A stretch of 39,593 nucleotides of DNA from Acidobacteria bacterium Ga0077534 (lineage in GTDB: Bacteria; Acidobacteriota; Blastocatellia; Pyrinomonadales; Pyrinomonadaceae): assembly GCA_001464455.1 (NCBI GenBank), contig LNEI01000031.1, positions 1-39,593 of the forward strand, read 5' to 3'. The position numbers were made by a program, and so were the translations under genes. Each line of letters begins with the position of its first letter. Within the stretch, counting starts at the first letter, position 1. The notes beneath the pieces are model-generated. The model ran no database searches and was not told the DNA's origin. It worked only from the letters and a program-made list of their open reading frames with translations. Shown here one piece after another: positions 33,229 to 39,593 of this stretch.

Positions 33229-33301
33229 GAGGATGTCTGAAACGTGTTTTTCTGGGGCGTGGAGCGGCCCAAAATCGACTTTTCAGACATCCTCTTTTTT
33301 T
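33229..33301. ncRNA. Candidate structured RNA or second terminator with 14-bp stem
   Basis: GAGGATGTCTGAAA (33229-33242) and its exact complement (33281-33294) flank a 38-nt loop, and a run of seven T follows. On the plus strand this has the form of a small RNA ending in its own terminator. On the minus strand it would precede the TTCG terminator. No promoter was recognised, so it may just be a palindromic element. Confidence 0.35.
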
Positions 33302-33341
33302 GTTAGCTCGTGGACGGTGCTCCTCAATTATGGCATGCAGT

Positions 33342-34085
33342 TTATATGATGCTTCTCACAAACTCGGTCCACGCTTCGGTTCTGCACATTGCGATCCTCA
33401 CCGGGCCGGAAAGGACCATAAAGGCGAGGCCGGCGGCGAATGCGCGGTTTAGCTTGCCCATGACGTAGGTGTCGGCTGCGAGGATCGCGATGCCGATGAC
33501 GGACGGAACGCCAAAGAGCCAGATCGCACCGAGGTCGGGGATGAACGGGAACGGCATTCTAGCGATCGACGGAGCGAGGAAATTGAGCATGACGACGAGC
33601 ATCAGGCGTTTGTGATCGGCAGGGACTTTTCGGTAGTAGATAGCCGCTGCGAAAAGCACTACAAATGTCACCATGTCGCCCGCCGGGACCGCGAAAAATT
33701 CCTCAGGCGTGAATCCCGGAAAGCCGCGTCCCGCAGCCGTCGCATAGTATCCGGTCAGGAACCCCGAAACTGTCATCACAACCGCCAAACCAATACTCGC
33801 AAGCCCGAGCGTCATATGCAGCCGAACCCGTTTCGCCGAGATGAGCGCTGCCTGAACTGAAAACAGCACGATCCACAAAGTGATCGACGCCGCATGCACC
33901 GCGACTATCGGGGTCATTGCCTGCGGCTTGTATGGGAGAGCGAAGATGTAGTTCGGGATGAAGCCGAGTATTGTGATCAGCGGGAAAAAGATCGCCGCTC
34001 CGATAAAGAATCTATGTTCGATGTCGGCTTTGCTTCGCCTCGCCGCCAGATCAAAAGCCTGAATATCCGCAAAATTTGTAGCCAT
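33342..34085 (-). CDS. Polytopic inner-membrane protein of unknown function
   Basis: 247 residues with seven predicted membrane helices, starting with FIGAAIFFPLITILGFIPNYI. A conserved-looking HAASITLWIVLFSVQAALI helix is followed by a basic loop (AKRVRLHMTLGL), and ADHKRLMLVVMLNFLAPSIARMPF appears later. Histidines at the start of helices recall haem- or quinone-related membrane proteins (cytochrome b561-like or DUF2306-like), but I cannot place it in a named family. GGAGG lies 5 nt before the ATG, so the start is sound. The family A copy A4 lies just upstream. Confidence 0.8.
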   Translation of the reverse strand: MATNFADIQAFDLAARRSKADIEHRFFIGAAIFFPLITILGFIPNYIFALPYKPQAMTPIVAVHAASITLWIVLFSVQAALISAKRVRLHMTLGLASIGLAVVMTVSGFLTGYYATAAGRGFPGFTPEEFFAVPAGDMVTFVVLFAAAIYYRKVPADHKRLMLVVMLNFLAPSIARMPFPFIPDLGAIWLFGVPSVIGIAILAADTYVMGKLNRAFAAGLAFMVLSGPVRIAMCRTEAWTEFVRSII

Positions 34086-34172
34086 AACAGCCTCCGTTGA
34101 GTTTTGAATAACCGCCGCATTTCAAACGGGCTTGTTTGCTAAGGCGGGAAAGTGAAGCGGATGGTATCACCC

Positions 34173-34309
34173 CGGGAACGCAGGCGCCCTCGCCTGCAAG
34201 CGTTCCGCTTCGGGACGCTGATGTATGCGGTGATCGGTCAACTCGAATAACGCTCACCTCCGTCACGCCGGAGGAACCGGCGTTGCAGGCGAGGGCGCCT
34301 GCGTTCCAG
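34173..34309. repeat. Family A palindromic element, copy A4
   Basis: The best preserved copy: GGGAACGCAGGCGCCCTCGC at the left end and GCGAGGGCGCCTGCGTTCCA at the right, with both inner hairpins. It sits between the divergent membrane-protein and debranching-enzyme genes, 34 bp before the latter. Confidence 0.88.
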
Positions 34310-34342
34310 TCGGCGCGGAAAATCTGCTGAGTTGGTACTATA

Positions 34343-36325
34343 ATGAAATCATCGATGATCCAACTGGGCCCCGACATTTGCACTGACTTTTCTGCCGCTT
34401 CTTCTCGCGAGTGGCTTGAGACCAATGGTATCGGCGGGTACGCTTCGTCGACGGTGGCGGGAGCGGGTTCGCGGCGTTATCACGGGCTTTTGGTGGCGGC
34501 GACGAAGCCGCCGCTCGGGCGGATGGTGCTGCTTTCGCGGTTTGACGAGGCACTCGTGATCGGTGGCGAGCGATTCGAGATATCTTGTAATCAATATCCC
34601 GGCAGGGTTCACCCCGAGGGTTTTCGTTATCTCACGTCGTTTCGGCTAGACCCTTTTCCGCGTTGGACTTACGAGGTTGGCGGTGTCGAGGTTGAGCGGT
34701 CGCTATTTATGGTGCACGGCGAAAATACGACCGTTTGCCGCTGGAAAATAACCGACCGCAGCGAAGGTTCGCGAGCCGATGACGACGAACTCGACTGTCA
34801 TCTCGAGCTCAGGCCGCTGGTCGCTTTTCGCAATCATCATCATCTTCGCCGGGCCGAGCCGGAATTTGAGACCGGTTTCACGACCGGCAACGGTTGGCTC
34901 GCTATTTCGCCCTACGAAGACATGCCGACGCTTTACCTTGCCCATAACGGAGCTGCGGTCGAGCGGACGGGCGTTTGGTACCGTAATTTCGAATACGCCA
35001 TCGAAAGCGAACGCGGCTTCCCTTTTCACGAAGACCTTTTTCAACCATTTTCGCTAACATTTGATCTTAAAACGGATGCAACGATCATCGCTTCGACCTC
35101 GCAAAAGCTGGCATCGCAGGCCGCCGAGCTCGAAAAGTCGGAATTAAGACGCCGTGCCGAGATCATCGTACGGTCTGAGATCAAGGACGAATCGCTTTGG
35201 CCGCTGGTGCTCGCTTCTGACCAGTTCATCGTCGAACGAGGTCTGGGAAAGACCGTCATCGCGGGCTATCACTGGTTTTCCGATTGGGGCCGCGACACGA
35301 TGATCGCCCTGAACGGCCTGACACTCGCGACCGGCCGTCCGGAAGTCGCGAAGCAGATCATTCTCGAGTTTTCCCGCCACATTTCGCAGGGAATGCTCCC
35401 GAACCGCTTCCCGGACGAAGCGGAAACGCCTGATTACAATACGGTTGACGCGACGCTTTGGTATTTCGAAGCGATTCGGGCGTACGCAGAGAAAACGGGC
35501 GACTTCGACACCGTCCGCGAACTCTACAAAAAACTGATCGACATTATCGATTGGCACGTCCGCGGCACGCGTTACGGCATTCACCTGGACACCGACGGGC
35601 TGCTTTACGCGGGCGAGGAAGGCCATCAACTGACTTGGATGGACGCCAAGATCGGCGATTGGGTCGTCACGCCACGAACCGGCAAACCTGTCGAGATACA
35701 GGCTCTGTGGTATAACGCCCTGCGGGTGATGGAATCGTTTGCAGCGAGATTTGGCGACGAAGCAAAACGCGACGAATACGCCGATATGGCAGAGATCGCC
35801 AGAGAAAGTTTTGTCGGGCAGTTTTGGAACGAATCGGGCGGTTATCTTTACGACGTAGTGAACGGCGAGCTGCGCGACTCGTCGCTGCGGCCCAATCAGA
35901 TCTTCGCCGTCTCGCTTCCCTACTCGATGCTCGACACGGTTCGTGCGAGAAAGATCGTCGACCGCGTGGAAGCCGAACTGCTCACATCGGTCGGGCTCAG
36001 GACTCTTTCGCCGAAAGACCCAAAATACGCTCCCATCTACATCGGTTCGCCTCTCGAACGCGATGGCAGCTATCATCAAGGCACCGTTTGGGCCTGGCCC
36101 ATCGGCCATTTCATCGACGCCTATCGAAGGGTCCACTCAAAAGACCCAAAGGCCGAAAAAGCCATCGCGGCGATGATCGAACACTTCAAAAACCACCTCA
36201 CCGAAGCCATGATCGGCCAGATCTCCGAAATATTCGACGCCGACCATCCCCACACCCCACGCGGAGCCGCCGCCCAAGCCTGGAGCGTCGCGGAAGTTTT
36301 GCGGTCGTGTCGAAACGACGGATGA
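34343..36325 (+). CDS. Glycogen debranching enzyme (amylo-alpha-1,6-glucosidase, GH133 type)
   Basis: 660 residues. The N-terminal domain begins with REWLETNGIGGYASSTVAGAGSRRYHGLL, the signature of archaeal/bacterial-type debranching enzymes, and continues as a beta-sandwich to about residue 250. The C-terminal (alpha/alpha)6 catalytic domain shows YHWFSDWGRDTMIALNGL, NTVDATLWYFEAIRAY, LTWMDAKIGDWVVTPR, and GTVWAWPIGHFIDAY. It hydrolyses alpha-1,6 branch points of glycogen or related glucans in the cytoplasm. Two ATGs, at 34343 and 34355, could start it; neither has a clear ribosome site. It stands alone, with no other glycogen genes in the window. Confidence 0.93.
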   Translation: MKSSMIQLGPDICTDFSAASSREWLETNGIGGYASSTVAGAGSRRYHGLLVAATKPPLGRMVLLSRFDEALVIGGERFEISCNQYPGRVHPEGFRYLTSFRLDPFPRWTYEVGGVEVERSLFMVHGENTTVCRWKITDRSEGSRADDDELDCHLELRPLVAFRNHHHLRRAEPEFETGFTTGNGWLAISPYEDMPTLYLAHNGAAVERTGVWYRNFEYAIESERGFPFHEDLFQPFSLTFDLKTDATIIASTSQKLASQAAELEKSELRRRAEIIVRSEIKDESLWPLVLASDQFIVERGLGKTVIAGYHWFSDWGRDTMIALNGLTLATGRPEVAKQIILEFSRHISQGMLPNRFPDEAETPDYNTVDATLWYFEAIRAYAEKTGDFDTVRELYKKLIDIIDWHVRGTRYGIHLDTDGLLYAGEEGHQLTWMDAKIGDWVVTPRTGKPVEIQALWYNALRVMESFAARFGDEAKRDEYADMAEIARESFVGQFWNESGGYLYDVVNGELRDSSLRPNQIFAVSLPYSMLDTVRARKIVDRVEAELLTSVGLRTLSPKDPKYAPIYIGSPLERDGSYHQGTVWAWPIGHFIDAYRRVHSKDPKAEKAIAAMIEHFKNHLTEAMIGQISEIFDADHPHTPRGAAAQAWSVAEVLRSCRNDG

Positions 36326-36615
36326 TGAGGCCACGCAAGAAGCGCATTTTCGCGGCCTTTCTGATAACCCCACGAGACTTTTATCGGCCTCTATCGATCT
36401 GTTCGCCGGGATCGCTGAGCCTCTTCTACGGCTAACATCTCATGAAGCGCTAATCGGCCTTTCGCGTTGACACCTTATGCGAAGTTGGAGTACATTCGAT
36501 GCATCAAGTTTTAAATTGCTGCGAAAGTAGCATCACCTGTGGGTCGGCGTTAGGGCATGTGCAAGTCACGCGGACTCATCATGCCATTCATGAGCGAGGA
36601 GGCTCGGTATCGTAT
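36326..36615 (+). promoter_or_regulatory. Upstream region of the P-domain protein, with promoter
   Basis: No gene is seen. TTGACA at 36467-36472 is followed after 17 nt by GTACATTCG (36490-36498), identical in layout to the site at 16625. The leader from there to the ATG at 36616 is about 110 nt. GAGCGAGGAGG lies at about 36594-36604, some 12 nt before the ATG. Confidence 0.45.
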
Positions 36616-39593
36616 ATGAAAACTCAGGAAATCGATCGTATTGCAAGATACAGGAAAACATTGACCGTCACGGCTTTGTTTGCAATAGTCGCAGCCTTTG
36701 GGACTGCCTTTGGCCTTATGAAGGCAGAAGCCAGTTCCGCTGGAACGCTGCAGGCCGAAGATGCTCCGCGTTTTACTAATTCGTCCGGTCAGACACCGTC
36801 TGCAAATGGTGTGGATGAGGTAAGGCCTGTTTCGTTCGGGGACACTATTCGCCCGTCAGGTCCGAATGCACCGGACGCACCTATCACATTTACACAGTCA
36901 ACCTCACAGGCGATCACTGCTCTGAATTCGGTCTCGTGCAACGCGGGCACCTTACACACGGACAATAGCTACTATCGAGCTTTCACTCTGGCTAGCCACG
37001 GCATCACTACGGATACGCTGAACGTGACATCCGTTGATATTGGTATCGAAGAAGCCGATGCGGGCGGACCAACACAGCCGATAACGGTCAATCTTTACAC
37101 CACAACGGGATTTCCAGCTGGCTTCCCCGGCTCTCTTACTTTGATCGGCACTACCTCGATAAATCTTGCAGATCAGACAGGTACGATATTAAACATTCCT
37201 ATTGCAGGAGTGGTTCCGCCGAGCACGTCTCAGCTGGTGGTCGAGGTATTTACGCCGAATGGCCAGGGTGCGGGAAACGCGTTTTTTATGGGCTCCAATG
37301 GCGCCGGACAGTCAGGCCTCAGCTTCTTACGTGCACCCGATTGTGGAGTCACAGTACCGACGGCAACGGGCGCGATCGGTTTTCCAAACATGCACATCGT
37401 GATGAATGTGAACGGCGATACAGTACCGTCGGCGGTATGTGCTCCCACTGCCTCGACGTTTACCAACAACACCCCCGTCGCGATCCCGACTGGACCGGGT
37501 ACCGTAACGTCAACGATCAACGTCGCAGGCGCGGGTACATATCTCACTGATGTTGATCTGACGACATTTATGCCGCACAGTTTCGCGGCGGACCTGGATG
37601 TGACGATTCAGTCCCCGGCCGGAACGATCGTGACCCTCACTACCGATAATGGAGCCGGAAACGACAACGTATTTAACGGAACGGTTTGGGATGACGATGC
37701 CAATCCGGGTGGCCAAGTTCCGTACGTGACCAACAATGGTTTGGTGACGGATCATGCATATGTGAATAACACACTTGCTTCGCCGCTTGTGCCGGAAGAA
37801 TCTCTAGGTGCATTTATAGGCGAAGATCCAAACGGCACGTGGACTATCACGATCTCGGACGATCTATCTGGAGATGGCGGTAGTCTTGACAGTTGGACCC
37901 TTGATCTTGACACGCTTGCCGGGCCTCCAACAGTCACGACCAATGCCGCGATCATACAGAACACGCCGACAGCGATCCCGACCGGGCCTGCTGTTGTCAC
38001 ATCGACATTGAATGTAGCGGGGCTCGGCACATCGATCCACGATGTCGACCTTACGTCCTTTGTACTCCACACATTCGGAGCAGACCTAGACATCACGATC
38101 CAGTCGCCGGCAGGAACTATCGTAACCCTTACAACCGACAACGGGGCTGGAAACGACAATATATTTAATGGCACTGTCTGGGACGACGATGCAAATCCAG
38201 GCGGTCAAGTTCCTTACGTGACCAATAGCGGCCTGGCCACAGATCACCCTTATGTCAATTTAACCCCGGCCGCGACACTTGTGCCGGAAGAAGCAATGAG
38301 TGCCTTCTTTGGTGAGGATCCAAACGGCACTTGGACCATCACCATCTCTGACGATCTCGCCGGCGATGGCGGAAGCCTTGATAGCTGGGGTCTCGAGATC
38401 AATACATTCAATTGTGGAGCGGCTCCGACCACCACGACAGTTGTCTCGGCTCCGAATCCATCTATCGGTGGACAGGCGGTGACCTTTACGGCAACGGTTG
38501 CTCCGGTTCCAACCGGTGGCACTGTCACCTTCATTGAGGGCGGCACGTGTGCAGCTCCTACAGTCACACTCGGTGGCCCGGTACCAGTCAATGGTGCAGG
38601 TCAAGCGGTGTTTAATATCTCAAGCCTGGTTCCGGGAGCCCACACAGTTACCGCTTGCTATTCGGGCAATGGTGACTTCCAGGCGAGCGATGGTGATACC
38701 GTTCACAATGTAAGTGGTCGGGGAAACACCACAACCACGATCAATTCGGATCTGCCAGACCCGTCGGTTTTCGGCCAGAACTACACAGTAGTAGTAACGG
38801 TCGCACCGGTCGCACCGTCAACCCTGGCTCCGTCCGGAAGCGTTCCGGTTTCAGATGGTACCAACATATGCTCCGCTACTCTCGTTGGCGGAACCGGCAG
38901 CTGCCAGCTTCCGGGCACGTCCGTTGGGCCTAAGACGTTGACCGCCACGTATCCGGGCAACGCTGTCTACAACGGCAGTGCGGATACCGAGAGCCATACG
39001 GTCAATAAGGCAGATACGACGACGGTGGTGCAGACATTGCAGAATGCTCCGACGTATGGGGAGACGTTTACGATAACGGGTTCGGTGGCGGCGAATCCGC
39101 CGGGGGCTGGGGTTCCGCAGGGGACGATCAGTTTCCTTGACGGTGCTGCTCCGATCGCCGGGTGTCAGAATCTGGCATTGAATGCTCTCGGTTCGGCGAC
39201 TTGTTCGCTGAACAACCTGCCTGCGGGTACCAGGACGATCAACGGCCAGTACTCGGGCAACGCTAACTTTAACGCGAGCAATGGTTCTTCGACGCAGGTC
39301 GTGAACCCTGCCATCCTGAACGTGACGGCTTCGTCGCATAACCTGACGTACGGTGATGCGGCTCCGGCTATCACGAACACGATCGTGGGATTCGTGCTCG
39401 GCCAGACGGCGGCGGTGCTGACCACTCAGCCGAACTGCTCGACAACGTATGCGGCGGGTTCGGGAGCCGCAGGCTCGCCTTATCCGACAAGCTGTTCGGG
39501 AGCAGCGGCCCCGAACTATGTGTTCAACTACATCCCGGGCTCGATCAACGTCGCGAAGAAAGCCCTCAATGTGACGGCTGACAACAAGGCACG
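36616..39593 (+). CDS. Very large secreted protein: two P domains, Ig-like repeats and MBG domain (3' end outside window)
   Basis: At least 992 residues with no stop before the window ends. A signal peptide (LTVTALFAIVAAFGTAFG) is followed by an unassigned beta region (about 60-270). Two nearly identical proprotein-convertase P domains follow at about 275-435 and 440-598, with TSTxNVAGxGT, DLDxTIQSPAGTIVTL, DNGAGNDN and FxGEDPNGTWTITISDD. Then come three Ig-like modules (about 604-700, 701-795, 796-897), each with TFTATV-like and GxxTVTAxYxGNxxFxAS strands. An MBG-type module (LNVTASSHNLTYGDAAP) starts at about 899. No protease domain is seen so far. It is probably a surface or extracellular structural protein. 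Codon use becomes more G-ending (GGG, ACG) after about 39000. Confidence 0.85.
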   Translation, partial: MKTQEIDRIARYRKTLTVTALFAIVAAFGTAFGLMKAEASSAGTLQAEDAPRFTNSSGQTPSANGVDEVRPVSFGDTIRPSGPNAPDAPITFTQSTSQAITALNSVSCNAGTLHTDNSYYRAFTLASHGITTDTLNVTSVDIGIEEADAGGPTQPITVNLYTTTGFPAGFPGSLTLIGTTSINLADQTGTILNIPIAGVVPPSTSQLVVEVFTPNGQGAGNAFFMGSNGAGQSGLSFLRAPDCGVTVPTATGAIGFPNMHIVMNVNGDTVPSAVCAPTASTFTNNTPVAIPTGPGTVTSTINVAGAGTYLTDVDLTTFMPHSFAADLDVTIQSPAGTIVTLTTDNGAGNDNVFNGTVWDDDANPGGQVPYVTNNGLVTDHAYVNNTLASPLVPEESLGAFIGEDPNGTWTITISDDLSGDGGSLDSWTLDLDTLAGPPTVTTNAAIIQNTPTAIPTGPAVVTSTLNVAGLGTSIHDVDLTSFVLHTFGADLDITIQSPAGTIVTLTTDNGAGNDNIFNGTVWDDDANPGGQVPYVTNSGLATDHPYVNLTPAATLVPEEAMSAFFGEDPNGTWTITISDDLAGDGGSLDSWGLEINTFNCGAAPTTTTVVSAPNPSIGGQAVTFTATVAPVPTGGTVTFIEGGTCAAPTVTLGGPVPVNGAGQAVFNISSLVPGAHTVTACYSGNGDFQASDGDTVHNVSGRGNTTTTINSDLPDPSVFGQNYTVVVTVAPVAPSTLAPSGSVPVSDGTNICSATLVGGTGSCQLPGTSVGPKTLTATYPGNAVYNGSADTESHTVNKADTTTVVQTLQNAPTYGETFTITGSVAANPPGAGVPQGTISFLDGAAPIAGCQNLALNALGSATCSLNNLPAGTRTINGQYSGNANFNASNGSSTQVVNPAILNVTASSHNLTYGDAAPAITNTIVGFVLGQTAAVLTTQPNCSTTYAAGSGAAGSPYPTSCSGAAAPNYVFNYIPGSINVAKKALNVTADNKA

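Overview
The window is about 39.6 kb of moderately GC-rich bacterial chromosome. Taken together, its content points to Acidobacteriota, most likely the Blastocatellia/Pyrinomonadales side. The clues are a complete exosortase/PEP-CTERM-type exopolysaccharide core with an exosortase-EpsI fusion, secreted beta-rich proteins (Calx-beta, FG-GAP, P-domain, Ig-like), a B12-dependent ribonucleotide reductase, and many short palindromic repeats. The assignment is inference; no rRNA is present.

Layout. 1-1370 is a repeat-rich, almost gene-free stretch: a 66-bp tandem repeat, palindromic elements and a recurring TGGGACGC motif. 1374-1535 holds tRNA-Asp and tRNA-Val on the minus strand. 1662-14126 is a long minus-strand cluster. 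In transcription order it encodes a prenyl diphosphate synthase, the exosortase/EpsI fusion, a PrsT-like TPR lipoprotein, a 58-residue protein ending in a PEP-CTERM-like segment, a chain-length protein, an ExeA-type ATPase, a BY-type tyrosine kinase, a priming sugar transferase, a Wza-like exporter and a Ycf48-like beta-propeller. Together they look like the priming, chain-length, export and protein-sorting core of an exopolysaccharide system. No other glycosyltransferases are present.

14215-20542 is housekeeping: a flavin reductase, a PHP-type phosphoesterase, Hsp33, a TolB-like propeller and nrdJ with an NrdR-like box. 20593-27449 alternates secreted or surface proteins (di-haem peroxidase, PBP4-type peptidase, Calx-beta/dockerin protein) and an RRM RNA-binding protein with dense repeat arrays. 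27619-30732 is a solitary phage-type large terminase gene, roughly doubled in length by palindromic elements and minisatellites that all keep the reading frame. 30896-39593 carries a small DNA-binding-like protein, an FG-GAP protein, a membrane protein, a glycogen debranching enzyme and the start of a very large secreted P-domain/Ig-like protein that runs off the window.

The most unusual content is the set of stop-free palindromic elements. Family A is about 137 bp with hairpin ends. Family B is about 175-205 bp with CCCCTCCTGGACAGGAGGGG ends and variable cores. They occur both between genes and, in frame, inside the terminase gene. No transposase is encoded in the window, so they look non-autonomous. 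The second notable item is the tiny PEP-CTERM-like protein inside the exosortase operon.
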